NCBI RefSeq assembly: GCF_003014485.1
Contig: NZ_PYGA01000003.1
Coordinates: 1 to 64,000 of the forward strand
Length of the DNA: 64,000 bases
Source of the DNA: Murinocardiopsis flavida
Lineage (GTDB): Bacteria; Actinomycetota; Actinomycetes; Streptosporangiales; Streptosporangiaceae
Direction of reading: 5' to 3'
In this document: piece after piece, positions 1 to 7,544 of the stretch
Position numbering within the stretch: position 1 is the first letter of the stretch
Layout: every line of letters begins with the position of its first letter
Translations under genes and position numbers: made by a program
The notes under the pieces: generated by a model
Database searches by the model: none
What the model saw: the letters and a program-made list of their open reading frames with translations, nothing else
Told to the model about the DNA's origin: nothing

Positions 1-59
1 GTGGAAGCCTTGTGAGGGGTGGAGCTGACCGGTACTAATAGGCCGAGGGCTTGTCCATC
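1..59 (+). rRNA. rrl: 23S rRNA, 3' end (partial)
   Basis: The first bases match the conserved 3' terminus of bacterial 23S rRNA: the ACCGGTACTAATAGGCCGAG segment lies just before the end of the molecule. The gene enters from outside the left edge and the exact 3' end is approximate. About 125 bp of spacer separates it from the 5S gene downstream, as in a normal 16S-23S-5S operon. Confidence 0.93.
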
Positions 60-185
60 GCAGATGACTGGATGCTCGCGCACACTATTTTCGCGCACAC
101 ACCATTGTTTTGATAATTTCATGTTTGCTGCTGTTGTTGTGGCTCTCAGGTTTCCCCATCAGCTTTTGTTGGTGTGGGGTTGGGG

Positions 186-304
186 TTACGGCGGTTATGG
201 CGGGAGGGAAACACCCGGTCCCATTTCGAACCCGGTCGTTAAGCTTTCCAGCGCCGATGGTACTGCCTCCATGGTGCGGGGTGGGAGAGTAGGTCGCCGC
301 CGGA
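186..304 (+). rRNA. rrf: 5S rRNA
   Basis: This is a 5S rRNA of about 119 nt. The terminal helix forms between CGGCGG (189-194) and CCGCCG (297-302). Inside are the conserved CCCATTTCGAACCCGG and GGGAGAGTAGG stretches. It is the last gene of the rRNA operon and is followed at once by a strong terminator. Ends are accurate to a few bases. Confidence 0.95.
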
Positions 305-313
305 CATTTTTTT

Positions 314-349
314 GCGGGGGACTCCTTTTGGGGGGTCCCCCGTTTTTTT
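314..349 (+). terminator. rRNA operon terminator
   Basis: A GC-rich hairpin (GGGGGAC pairing with GTCCCCC around a short T-rich loop) is followed by a run of seven T. It lies 10 bp past the 5S gene. A second GC hairpin with a T run follows near 360-390 and may act as backup. Confidence 0.85.
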
Positions 350-463
350 GTTGTGTGTGGGGGGTGCCGTGGGCGCCCCCCCTTTTTTTGTGTGCGGAGT
401 TGTCCCGGCCCCGTAGCCTCGCGCAACTTCACGGTCGGCGGTTGAGGCGGCTAGCCTCACGGG

Positions 464-901
464 ATGGACCGCATGGATGGGACCTGGGAACCCTCGACAG
501 CGGGTGTGCTGCGGTTGCCTTCGGGGCTGCTTATCCGCGGCCGGGGGCTCCGGAATCCCTTCCCGCAGGGCCCAGAGCCCACCTTCGCGCTGTACCTGCT
601 GGGGCGCCGTCCGCCTCCCGTGGCCTGGGAGAGCCGGTGGGTCCGCTGGCCCGAGTTCTGGTTGCCGTCCGACCGTGCCGCGCTCGCCGACGCCCTGCGT
701 CAGGCGTTGTCGCGCGCTGCGACGGATCGCGTCGAGGTGGCGTGCGCCGGTGGGCGCGGCCGAACCGGTACGGCGCTCGCCTGCCTCGCAATCCTCGACG
801 GGGTGCCGGCCCGCGACGCGGTCGCCTACGTCCGGGAGCACTATTCACGCTATTCCGTCGAGACCCCTTGGCAGCGCCGTTTCGTCTCCCGTTTCGATTA
901 G
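464..901 (+). CDS. Small tyrosine/dual-specificity phosphatase-like protein
   Basis: This 145-residue protein carries the cysteine-phosphatase signature C-x5-R: C94 and R100 sit in CAGGRGRTG, the P-loop of dual-specificity and protein tyrosine phosphatases. A likely general-acid loop and the WPEF segment lie upstream. It has no signal peptide or membrane segment, so it should act in the cytoplasm on phosphoprotein or another phosphoester. It is monocistronic, between the rRNA terminator and a convergent acetyltransferase. The ATG at 473 is an alternative start. The fold assignment is reliable; the substrate cannot be told from sequence. Confidence 0.8.
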   Translation: MDRMDGTWEPSTAGVLRLPSGLLIRGRGLRNPFPQGPEPTFALYLLGRRPPPVAWESRWVRWPEFWLPSDRAALADALRQALSRAATDRVEVACAGGRGRTGTALACLAILDGVPARDAVAYVREHYSRYSVETPWQRRFVSRFD

Positions 902-1083
902 GTTCCCTCGGTGCTGGCGGCGGGCCCGGGACTGCATTGCGAGGAGGCCGGCATCGTCGAGGCCGCGTCCGAAGCGTTCGTAGAGTGCCGATTTCTCGGG
1001 ATGTCGACAAGGCTGCACGTCGACTTTGGCGCGGCGAGCGGACCGGCGTCGCCGTCGAGTCCCGCCCCGTCGGCACGTCCCGC

Positions 1084-1602
1084 CTACTCGGACCCGGGAA
1101 GTTCGCGTTGGAGGAGGGCGACGTCGATCCATCGGCCGTGTTTCCAGCCGACCTTCGTGAGGGTTCCGCGGTCGGTGAAGCCGAGGCTGCGGTGCAGCGC
1201 AGGCGACCCGGGCAGGCCGGTGTCCGCGATGACGGCGATGATCTGCCGGATGCCGATCCGCTCGCACTCCTCCACCAGGGCGGTGAGCAGTGTCCGGCCG
1301 ATCCCCTGCCCGCTGTGCCCTGGGGCGAGGTAGATGGAGTCCTCGACGGTGTGGCGGTAGGCGGCGCGCGGCTTCCACGGGCCGGCGTACGCGTAGCCGA
1401 CCACGGTGCCGTCGAGTTCGGCGACGATGAACGGGAGGCCGAGGTCGGTGACCACGGATATCCGGCGTCGCCATTCGGCGTGGTCGGGCACTTCCTCTTC
1501 AAAGGTGGCCACGGTGTCGGTGACGTAGGGGGCGTAGATGCCGGCGATGGCGTGGAGGTCGTCCTCGGCGGCCGGTCGGACTTTCACCTGTGCGTCGGCC
1601 AT
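1084..1602 (-). CDS. GNAT acetyltransferase, phosphinothricin acetyltransferase-like
   Basis: This is a 172-residue single-domain GNAT protein. Residues 5-30 show the N-terminal pattern of the PAT/YwnH subfamily (IAGIYAPYVTDTVATFEE). The GYAYAGPWKPRAAY strand and the acetyl-CoA loop HSGQGIGRTLL follow, then the C-terminal SLGF segment near residue 142. Members acetylate small amines such as phosphinothricin, methionine sulfone or other amino acid analogues. It is convergent with the phosphatase gene and appears monocistronic. The family call is firm; the substrate is inferred only from family resemblance. Confidence 0.88.
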   Translation of the reverse strand: MADAQVKVRPAAEDDLHAIAGIYAPYVTDTVATFEEEVPDHAEWRRRISVVTDLGLPFIVAELDGTVVGYAYAGPWKPRAAYRHTVEDSIYLAPGHSGQGIGRTLLTALVEECERIGIRQIIAVIADTGLPGSPALHRSLGFTDRGTLTKVGWKHGRWIDVALLQRELPGSE

Positions 1603-1895
1603 GGTCCCGGTCTCTTCTCCGGCACGGTCCGGAGTTGCCCAGGTGGGACTCTGCGTGCCAGGGGCGAGGCTATGCGGGGTGTGCGGCCTGATCGTCCGAT
1701 TTCGACGCCGGGCGCGGCGAATTTACACACGGTTAACGGGAGACGGGGCATCCGTCGGTGCTGTCGCTGGTGCTTTCGCCGGCGCTGCCCGTGCCGTGCG
1801 GGGTTCGTCCGTTGGGGTGGTGCATGCGGCCGGGGCCCTGCGTCGTACGGGGCAGGGCGGCAGTTCGGGGCAGAGAGGGGGCGGAGAGGCGGGGG

Positions 1896-2000
1896 TCAGT
1901 CGTCCTCTGAGTCGGTCACCTCGGGTGAGTCGGAGTTCTGACCGACGAGCGCCAGCAGGTCTTCGTCGGACATCGCCGCCCAGTCAACATGCTCGTTCAT
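1896..2000 (-). CDS. Possible 34-residue acidic microprotein
   Basis: This short reading frame begins with ATG at 2000, preceded by a purine-rich GGGGAAA, and encodes 34 residues. The N-terminal half could form an amphipathic helix (DWAAMSDEDLLALVG) and the tail is very acidic (DSPEVTDSEDD). It lies 113 bp downstream of the small gene at 2113-2421 on the same strand and could be co-transcribed with it. I do not recognise it. The start, the ribosome-binding site and the non-random composition argue for a real gene, but there is no homology support. Confidence 0.4.
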   Translation of the reverse strand: MNEHVDWAAMSDEDLLALVGQNSDSPEVTDSEDD

Positions 2001-2112
2001 GGTGTGCGATTTCCCCAGATTCAAGATCAATAAGCCTGGTTGCCGCCACTTCGGTGATGAAGACGGGATGAATAGCCGATATTCCGGATGGTGAACTGCG
2101 CCGTTTCCGCCG

Positions 2113-2421
2113 TCAGAGGCGGCGATTGACCGCTGCTCGGCATTCCGGGCAGCGGCACCGCTTGTTGTAGGCGGTCATGGTGCCGTGGGCCAGCTCCGGG
2201 TCCCGCTCTCGGGTGAGCGTGGCGTCGAGCTGGTCGCCGAAGGCGGTGAGGAGCCGCGCCGCTGCGAACACCCGGCGGGGACTCACCCCCAGTTCGCGCG
2301 AAGCGTCGTCGATGTGCGCGCCCATGCGCAGTCTCGCGATCAGTTTCGACCGTGTGGGCGGCGGAATCTCCTCTTCGGCGTTTGCGATCATCTGGTCGGC
2401 GTCGTTACTGGGTCGGCTCAT
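2113..2421 (-). CDS. Conserved actinobacterial/phage-type HTH-like small protein
   Basis: This 102-residue protein is read from the ATG at 2421, which has a GAGGAAA ribosome-binding site; the frame extends further upstream without a good start. Residues about 25-65 resemble a helix-turn-helix (IDDASRELGVSPRRVFAAARLL). The C-terminus has the HGTxxAYNKRCRCPECRAA motif seen in many small actinomycete and actinophage proteins, where the two cysteines probably bind a metal. The function is unknown; DNA binding is an inference. It is divergent from the guanidine-responsive exporter gene. Confidence 0.65.
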   Translation of the reverse strand: MSRPSNDADQMIANAEEEIPPPTRSKLIARLRMGAHIDDASRELGVSPRRVFAAARLLTAFGDQLDATLTRERDPELAHGTMTAYNKRCRCPECRAAVNRRL

Positions 2422-2631
2422 CGATTTCCTCGGTAGGTGCGGGAGAGGACCCCCGGCGATCCACCCAGCATGGTACGCGCCCGGCGGCAGCAAAACTGCG
2501 CGCCCATGGCGTACGGTGACTGAATGTAATCATTGTGTGGTCGTCGATGTGAGCGGTCTGACCAGCCGATGAGCTGAGATTTCGGGGCGGGGCACCTAGT
2601 ATTGCCAGTGGTGAGGCAGTCCGCCTGCGCC

Positions 2632-2670
2632 CCGGACGAGTGCGTCGTACCCGGCTTGACAAGACGACGC
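2632..2670 (+). promoter_or_regulatory. Guanidine-III (ykkC-III) riboswitch
   Basis: The 39 bases fit the compact guanidine-III pseudoknot. CCGG (2632-2635) pairs with CCGG (2651-2654), and GCGTCGT (2642-2648) pairs perfectly with ACGACGC (2664-2670). The conserved GACAAGACG strand lies between them. Compared with the T. fusca riboswitch as I remember it, the pseudoknot pair has changed on both strands together, a compensatory change. It ends 14 nt before the GGAGG of the SMR gene, so ligand binding probably exposes or stabilises the translation start. Confidence 0.92.
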
Positions 2671-2693
2671 TGAACTCGCTAATGGAGGCGACC

Positions 2694-3008
2694 ATGGCGT
2701 GGATCTTTCTAGTTGTGTCCGGACTCCTCGAGACCGCGTGGGCGACCGCGCTCGCGATGTCCAAGGGCTTCACCCGGCCGGCTCCCACGATCGTCTTCGT
2801 CGTCACGCTGGTGCTGAGCATGGGCGGCCTCGCTCTGGCCCTGCGCACCATCCCCGTCGGTACGGGGTACGCGATCTGGGTCGGGATCGGCGCGGTCGGC
2901 ACCGCCGTCATCGGCATGACATGGCTCGGTGAGGGCGTGAGCGTCGCCAAGGTCCTCTGCCTGATGGTCATCGTGGGCGGCATCGTGGGACTGAAGCTGC
3001 TCCACTGA
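2694..3008 (+). CDS. gdx: SMR-family guanidinium exporter (Gdx/SugE type)
   Basis: This is a 104-residue small multidrug resistance protein with four predicted membrane helices. E13 in the first helix (FLVVSGLLETAWA) is the conserved coupling carboxylate. The KGFTRPAP loop and GTGYAIWVGIGAVGT are typical of the Gdx/SugE branch rather than EmrE. Members export guanidinium in exchange for protons, working as an inner-membrane dual-topology dimer. The upstream guanidine-III riboswitch fixes the substrate. The start is the ATG at 2694 behind GGAGG; an in-frame upstream ATG at 2682 overlaps that ribosome-binding site and is unlikely. Confidence 0.93.
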   Translation: MAWIFLVVSGLLETAWATALAMSKGFTRPAPTIVFVVTLVLSMGGLALALRTIPVGTGYAIWVGIGAVGTAVIGMTWLGEGVSVAKVLCLMVIVGGIVGLKLLH

Positions 3009-3022
3009 CGCGCCGGCACACG

Positions 3023-3058
3023 GGGGACCGGGCCGCGAGACGCGGCGGGCCGGTCCCC
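3023..3058 (+). terminator. Terminator of the Gdx gene
   Basis: A long GC hairpin pairs GGGGACCGG (3023-3031) with CCGGTCCCC (3050-3058), with a further inner GCG/CGC helix. It starts 15 bp after the gdx stop codon. There is no T tract, which is usual for actinobacterial terminators. Confidence 0.7.
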
Positions 3059-3490
3059 GCCGCTGCGGGCCCGGTCCCCCGCCGGTGCGGGCACCGGGCC
3101 CTTGGGCGAACCCGGCGGTCCGCTACCTGCCCGCTGTCGGCGCACTGCTCGGCGACCGACACGGGGAGTTCCCAATCCCCCTCATCTCCCCCTTCCGTCT
3201 TCCGTCGAACTCCGGGTCCACTACCCCCGGGGCCGTTCGACGGGTGACGTGTGAGTCGTGTGCGGCCGCCTCCGGGCCGATCCGGGTCGCGGGCCGCTGC
3301 CGCCACCACCGTCGCCACACGCGCCCCTCAAGGCACCTGGAAGCGCGTGGGACCAGTCGCGCAAAGCCCGAAAGGGTGGGGATTTCCGGCCGTTCGCCGC
3401 CAATTTCTAGAAACTCATTGCTAGAGGCTAAACCGAGTGTTTTTCTGGTTGGGCACGACCACTGCACTCAGCGTGTCTGGATCATCAACC
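3059..3490. other. Intergenic region before the XRE regulator
   Basis: No convincing gene is visible in these 432 bp. The first part is GC-rich and repetitive, with further GGGCCCGG-type hairpins. Near 3404-3413 there is a perfect 10-bp palindrome (TTTCTAGAAA), with a partial CTAGA repeat near 3420. The last 90 bp are relatively AT-rich and probably contain the promoter, and perhaps an autoregulatory site, for the regulator starting at 3491. Confidence 0.4.
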
Positions 3491-4324
3491 ATGACCAGTC
3501 CCACAGTCCGTAGGCGGCGCTTGTCAGCCGAGTTGCGGCTGTGCCGTATGCAGGCGGGTATGACACTCAGCGACGTCGCCGATGTCCTGGAATGGTCGCC
3601 GGCGAAGCTCGGCCACATCGAGACCGGCATCCGCAAGTGGCCCTCGGTCATGGAGGTCTCGGCGCTGCTCACGTTGTACGAAGTCACGGGTGGTCAGCGT
3701 GAGGCGATCCTGACCCTCGTGCGCGAGTCGCGGCTGCGCCCCTGGTGGACCGGCTACGAGGACGTCCTGTCGTCGGCCTACGTCGGCAACGAGGCGGGGG
3801 CGGCCGCCATCGACACCTACCCCGGCATGCTCGTCCCCGATCTCCTCCAGGTCCCCGACTACACCGCGGCCCTGGCCAGGTCCCAAGGGCGCGGGCCGCG
3901 CGCGGTCGAGCGCATGGTCGCCGCCTACGTCAAACGTCAGGAGGTACTCGACCGCGACAACCTCGGCCGGTACCACGCCTTCGTGGAGGAGGACGCACTC
4001 CAACGGGTCGCGGCAAGCCCGGACCTGTTCCGCGCCCAGCTGCGGCGGCTCATCGACACCGCCGAGGACGGCGGGCAGGCCGTGGTGCAGCTCCTGCCGA
4101 CATCGAGCGGCCTGCACGCGGGCGCGGCCGGGCCGTTCACGGTCCTGGAGTTCGACGACGACGAAGCGTCGCTGGCGTTCGTCGACGCCACCCACGGCGG
4201 ATCCATCGTCGAGTCGGAGGAGTCCGTCGGACGCTGCCAGCGGGTGTGGCGGCGACTCCTCGCGCACGCCGCGTCCCCCGAGTCGTCGCTGACCAGCCTG
4301 AAGCGGTTGGCCCTGCTCACCTGA
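3491..4324 (+). CDS. XRE-family regulator with DUF5753 domain
   Basis: This 277-residue protein has an N-terminal Xre helix-turn-helix (residues about 9-62, with MTLSDVADVLEWSPAKLGHIETG as the recognition unit) and a C-terminal DUF5753 domain (about 85-270, ending SLAFVDATHGGSIVESEESV). Such regulators are abundant in actinomycetes and usually sit beside a small DUF397 gene; none is present here. The partner in this operon is the alpha/beta hydrolase 38 bp downstream. The start at 3491 is chosen because family members begin a few residues before the HTH. The signal sensed is unknown. Confidence 0.88.
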   Translation: MTSPTVRRRRLSAELRLCRMQAGMTLSDVADVLEWSPAKLGHIETGIRKWPSVMEVSALLTLYEVTGGQREAILTLVRESRLRPWWTGYEDVLSSAYVGNEAGAAAIDTYPGMLVPDLLQVPDYTAALARSQGRGPRAVERMVAAYVKRQEVLDRDNLGRYHAFVEEDALQRVAASPDLFRAQLRRLIDTAEDGGQAVVQLLPTSSGLHAGAAGPFTVLEFDDDEASLAFVDATHGGSIVESEESVGRCQRVWRRLLAHAASPESSLTSLKRLALLT

Positions 4325-4362
4325 CATTCCGCACGTCCACTGCTGCGCAGCCCCCTGGAGTG

Positions 4363-5280
4363 ATGACCGTGCCACCGAGCGACCGACCACCGGAGGATTC
4401 CGGCGCGCCCCTCCCCCTTGGCATCGCGCCCGGGGCGGCCGGCGAGTTCCGGGGTGTGCTGCGCCGCCGCGGCTGCGACCTGCACTACCGGCTGGAGGGC
4501 TGGCCCGGCCCGGCGGTGGTGCTGTGCCATGGCGCGCACATGGACCTGCGGATGTTCGACGCGCAGGTCGCTCCGCTGGTGGCCGCGGGGTACAGGGTGC
4601 TGCGCTGGGACCTCCGGGGGCACGGCGCGTCGAAGCCCATGGGGCGTGACGCCGACGTCGTCACCCTCACGGCCGACCTCCTCGCAGTGCTCGACGCGAC
4701 GGTCGGTGCGCCCGCCGTGCTGCTCGGGCACTCCTACGGCGGCTTCGTGGTCCAGGAGCTGTACCACCACTACCCGGAGTACGCGACGGCGCTCGTCCTG
4801 GTCAGCACCTTGTGCACCACGCGTCCGGTGGCCATGCACGAGTGGTGGCGGATGCGCGCACAGCACGCTGCCGCGGTCGCGCTGCCGCGGGCGGTGCGGG
4901 CGAGGGGGATCGGGGCGCACGCAGCCGAGACCGCTGCGGCGCGCGCGTACTCGGAGCACGCAGCGGCGGCGCTCGACCGCGACGAGTTCCGTTCGGTGCT
5001 CGCTGGGGTGCGCGGCGCGTTCCGCGCGGACCCCGCGCACCGCATCGACGCCCCGCTGCTGCTCGTGCGCGGCTCCGCCGACCGCGCCGACCCCGGCGTC
5101 GCAGCGACCGCCGCGGCGTGGGCGCGGCGCGAACCCGACTGCCGCTACGAGGTGGTGCGGCGCGCGGGGCACAACGTCCCCCAGGACCGGCCCGCCGCGT
5201 TCAACGACATCCTGCTCGACTTCCTCGCCGAACGGGCCCCCGCTCGCCCGGCGGGGGCGGGGCCCGGTCCAATGGCCTGA
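4363..5280 (+). CDS. Alpha/beta hydrolase
   Basis: This 305-residue protein has the alpha/beta-hydrolase layout: the oxyanion segment VVLCHGAHMD, the strand-turn RWDLRGHGAS, a nucleophile elbow GHSYGG with the catalytic serine, an acid in RGSADRADPG, and a C-terminal histidine in RRAGHNVPQDRP. It lacks a signal peptide and is probably cytosolic. It follows the XRE/DUF5753 regulator with 38 bp between, so the two are probably co-transcribed. The start is the ATG at 4363 after CTGGAGTG. The substrate (ester, lactone or epoxide) cannot be predicted. Confidence 0.88.
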   Translation: MTVPPSDRPPEDSGAPLPLGIAPGAAGEFRGVLRRRGCDLHYRLEGWPGPAVVLCHGAHMDLRMFDAQVAPLVAAGYRVLRWDLRGHGASKPMGRDADVVTLTADLLAVLDATVGAPAVLLGHSYGGFVVQELYHHYPEYATALVLVSTLCTTRPVAMHEWWRMRAQHAAAVALPRAVRARGIGAHAAETAAARAYSEHAAAALDRDEFRSVLAGVRGAFRADPAHRIDAPLLLVRGSADRADPGVAATAAAWARREPDCRYEVVRRAGHNVPQDRPAAFNDILLDFLAERAPARPAGAGPGPMA

Positions 5281-5546
5281 TCCGGACGGTCCGGGGCGGG
5301 CGAATCCGCCGGTCACCCTTAAGGCTTCGGTAAAACCCCGGTGTACGCGTACGGCGAAACCGGTGAGGGGGCCGGAGTATGGACGTACCGGTTGCTAGTC
5401 TGCATGGGGACACACCTATACGTTCTCGGCTGACGCTTCCCGCTGGGCGGTCCGACCGGCCCGGCCGGTATTCGGTTCTCCCGTCCACCGGGCCGCGCCG
5501 GGTGAGAACTCGACTCATATCCGTGATTGAAGAAGGGGTCCACACC

Positions 5547-5669
5547 GTGAAGAAGATCCTCGTCCTGGTGCTGGTGGCCCTCGGGGCGTTCGCCGTCTAC
5601 CGCAAGATCCAGGCCGACCGCGCCGAGCTCGACCTGTGGACGGAAGCCACGGCCGCCAGCGAGAACTGA
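5547..5669 (+). CDS. DLW-39 family small membrane protein
   Basis: This 40-residue protein has a lysine-led membrane helix (residues about 4-18) followed by the invariant YRKIQADRAELDLWTEA segment that names the DLW-39 family. It is a near-universal actinobacterial small protein, usually encoded close to gyrA and tRNA-Ile/Ala genes. Its position just before a tRNA-Ala gene fits that layout and suggests the window lies near the origin-proximal dnaA-gyrA region. Translation starts at GTG 5547 after AAGAAGGGG. The function is unknown. Confidence 0.9.
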   Translation: MKKILVLVLVALGAFAVYRKIQADRAELDLWTEATAASEN

Positions 5670-5820
5670 TCCCGACCGGGCCCACCCGGCAACCAGCACC
5701 ATCCCAGGTCGGCGCGCGTGATCCGCGTGCCGCCGGCCCACAGTGCGGCGTCCGCGGGCGCTCGGAGTCCGACGTGCGGCGCCACCGCCGCGGTGGAGCC
5801 TACGAACGGTCGCATACCGA

Positions 5821-5847
5821 GCCCGCCGCGGTCCATCCGCGGCGGGC
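5821..5847 (+). terminator. Hairpin terminator after DLW-39
   Basis: A perfect 11-bp inverted repeat, GCCCGCCGCGG and CCGCGGCGGGC, surrounds a 5-nt loop. It lies 150 bp downstream of the DLW-39 stop and about 90 bp before tRNA-Ala. There is no T tract. It may separate the two transcription units. Confidence 0.6.
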
Positions 5848-5934
5848 CGATCACTGTCGCCCATGCCGGTATGCTGGGACCGACCACGTCGCCGGGGAAC
5901 ACGTCCACTTTCGTGCGCCCGGACGACCTGGCCG

Positions 5935-6010
5935 GGGGCCATAGCTCAGTTGGCAGAGCGCCGGTTTTGCATACCGGAGGTCAGGAGTTCGAATCTCCTT
6001 GGCTCCACCA
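5935..6010 (+). tRNA. tRNA-Ala (anticodon TGC)
   Basis: A full cloverleaf folds from acceptor GGGGCCA (5935-5941) with TGGCTCC, anticodon stem CCGGT/ACCGG around TTTGCAT, and T arm AGGAG-TTCGAAT-CTCCT. The acceptor stem contains G3:U70, the identity element of alanine tRNA. CCA is encoded (6008-6010). Bases 5966-6009 are the core attachment site of the integrated element, so insertion preserved an intact tRNA gene here and left a partial copy at 18417-18460. Confidence 0.97.
5966..6009 (+). repeat. att direct repeat, tRNA-proximal copy
   Basis: These 44 bp run from the anticodon loop (TTTGCATACC) to the CC of the encoded CCA and are identical to 18417-18460. The base following differs (A here, C there), which marks the edge of identity. 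This is the integrase crossover region. Confidence 0.95.
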
Positions 6011-6039
6011 CATACGCGCACGTCACAGCGCATGAAGAC

Positions 6040-6067
6040 GGCCACCCGCGAAGCACGGCGGGTGGCC
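6040..6067 (-). terminator. Terminator of int
   Basis: GGCCACCCGC (6040-6049) pairs with GCGGGTGGCC (6058-6067) around an 8-nt loop, just beyond the int stop codon on the minus strand and inside the att core. Confidence 0.7.
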
Positions 6068-6069
6068 GT

Positions 6070-6089
6070 TGCACATTCAGTGCACATTC
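6070..6089. repeat. Candidate integrase arm-type sites, left end
   Basis: TGCACATTC occurs twice in tandem (6070-6078 and 6081-6089) with an 11-bp period, 61 bp inside the att core. TGATGCACAT occurs twice with the same 11-bp period near the other end (18290-18310). Matching subterminal repeats at both ends are what the N-terminal arm-binding domain of a tyrosine integrase would recognise. Confidence 0.5.
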
Positions 6090-6095
6090 CGATCG

Positions 6096-7295
6096 TCAGG
6101 CCGCCTTGGCGCGCCGCTTCTTGTCGGCCTCCTTGGCCTTGCGCAGAGCCGCCGCCCGGCGCTCCGCCATCTTCTTGGCGACCTCGTCCAGGCGGTCAGG
6201 GAAAAGATGCCCGTAGGTGTCCAGTGTCATCGTGGCGGTCTTGTGCCCGAGCATCGTCTGAATGACCTTGACGTCGGCCTCCGATGCGATGGCCAGGGAC
6301 GCGGCGGTGTGCCGGAGCTTGTGCGCCGTCACGTTCAACTCGGCGAGGCCGGCCGCCCGCACCGCCGGTCCGAACACCCGGGTGCGGAAGTTGTCGTAGT
6401 GCAGCGGGCCGCCCTGAACCGCTGTGAACACAAGGTCATCGGCGCCCTTGCCCTTGAGTAGTGGGCGCAATTCCTTGACCAGGAATCCGGGGACGGGCAC
6501 GGCCCGCTGTTCGTGGTTCTTGGGGGTGTCGAGGTAGTGCTTGCCGGACTCCCGCCCATAGGTCACCTCGACATGGACGCGCCGCCGAGTCAGATCGACC
6601 CTGCCGACCGTCAGCGCCGAGACCTCTCCCCAGCGGAGCCCCGTGTAGGCGAGGAGGAGCACGAGCACCCGGTGGTCCCCCGTATGGGAAGCCAGCCGCT
6701 CTACCTGGACGTGATCCAGGTAGACGTGTGCGCTGGGGACGACCAGCGGCAGGCTCACCCCCTTGGCCGGATTCACCTGGATCCGCCGGGCCTTGACCGC
6801 CCAGGCGAGCACATACGAGAGCGCGTAGGAGACCTTGCGGACGTACGAGGGTCCCAACCTGCCGCCCCGCTTGCCGGGTTCGTTGAGGAGCCGGTTCACC
6901 CACTCCGAGACGCCCTCGAACGTGATGCGCTCGATCGGCACCGCGCCCCACTCGGGCAGCACGTAGTTGTCGAGGTAATCGCGGTAGTCGCGCCGAGTGG
7001 AGCGCTTCAGGTGATGTTGCGAGGACAGCCATTTTTCCGCGATGTCGGCGAACGCCACCTTGCCCGCTGCCGGATCCCGGTAGCTTCCCTCGGACAGCTG
7101 ACCCTCGATCTCGACTTGCCGCCTGTCGGCGTCGGGCTTCTTCTTGAAGGTGCCCGCGCTCTTCTGATCCCCTGCGGGGTCGTAGTACCGGACTATCCAG
7201 CGTCCGGGCGGGGTGCGCTTGGCGCTCTTGGCCTTGGCCACCGCTTCCCGGTATGCCTTGTCCTTCATGCGGTCATAGATCCATGCCCTGGCCAT
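6096..7295 (-). CDS. int: Tyrosine recombinase / integrase of the AICE
   Basis: This 399-residue integrase integrates and excises the element at tRNA-Ala. The first ~60 residues resemble the arm-binding domain, and residues about 80-170 form the SAM-like core-binding domain (FADIAEKWLSSQHHLKRSTRRDY). The catalytic domain shows Arg in TGLRWGE, the HKLRHT box, LGHK and the nucleophile Tyr in TYGHLFPD. The C-terminus is Lys/Arg-rich. It lies next to the att core, reads toward it, and follows xis by 27 bp. Length and motifs are complete, so it should be active. Confidence 0.96.
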   Translation of the reverse strand: MARAWIYDRMKDKAYREAVAKAKSAKRTPPGRWIVRYYDPAGDQKSAGTFKKKPDADRRQVEIEGQLSEGSYRDPAAGKVAFADIAEKWLSSQHHLKRSTRRDYRDYLDNYVLPEWGAVPIERITFEGVSEWVNRLLNEPGKRGGRLGPSYVRKVSYALSYVLAWAVKARRIQVNPAKGVSLPLVVPSAHVYLDHVQVERLASHTGDHRVLVLLLAYTGLRWGEVSALTVGRVDLTRRRVHVEVTYGRESGKHYLDTPKNHEQRAVPVPGFLVKELRPLLKGKGADDLVFTAVQGGPLHYDNFRTRVFGPAVRAAGLAELNVTAHKLRHTAASLAIASEADVKVIQTMLGHKTATMTLDTYGHLFPDRLDEVAKKMAERRAAALRKAKEADKKRRAKAA

Positions 7296-7322
7296 CGTTG
7301 TACGTCCTTTCGTGCGGGGTGG

Positions 7323-7544
7323 TCAGGGCTGATTGAGGACCCAGGAATGGACCTCGGCCGGGACGTAACGGACGTAGCGTCCGATGCGGTAGGAGGGCGG
7401 GCCGTCGCCCTTGTAGCGCCATTCATAGAGGGTCTTGGCCGGCACGCGGAGGAACGCGGCGGCATCGGTGACCGACCAAAGCGAAGGAGTGCGCCGGGCG
7501 CCGGTGGAGGAGTCGCCGTTGGGGGTGCGGGTCGCGGTGCTCAT
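7323..7544 (-). CDS. xis: Excisionase (MerR-type winged helix)
   Basis: This 73-residue protein has a single DNA-binding domain with the excisionase/AlpA pattern: SVTDAAAFLRVPAKTLYEWRYKGDGPPSYRIGRYVRY. It should bend attachment-site DNA and steer Int toward excision. The ATG at 7544 overlaps the repSA stop codon by 4 bp (ATGA), so translation is coupled; it is followed by int after 27 bp. The repSA-xis-int order matches pSAM2. Confidence 0.93.
   Translation of the reverse strand: MSTATRTPNGDSSTGARRTPSLWSVTDAAAFLRVPAKTLYEWRYKGDGPPSYRIGRYVRYVPAEVHSWVLNQP

Noticed and set aside
845-1474. A 209-codon minus-strand frame overlapping the phosphatase end and the acetyltransferase
   Set aside because: It shares DNA with the GNAT gene in another frame. 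The part between the two genes (902-1083) reads plausibly but has no start or known motif, so it was not called.
19-1941. A 640-codon open frame across the rRNA end, the terminator and the phosphatase and acetyltransferase genes
   Set aside because: It runs through 23S and 5S rRNA and antisense through a clear GNAT gene; composition is that of a chance open frame in high-GC DNA.
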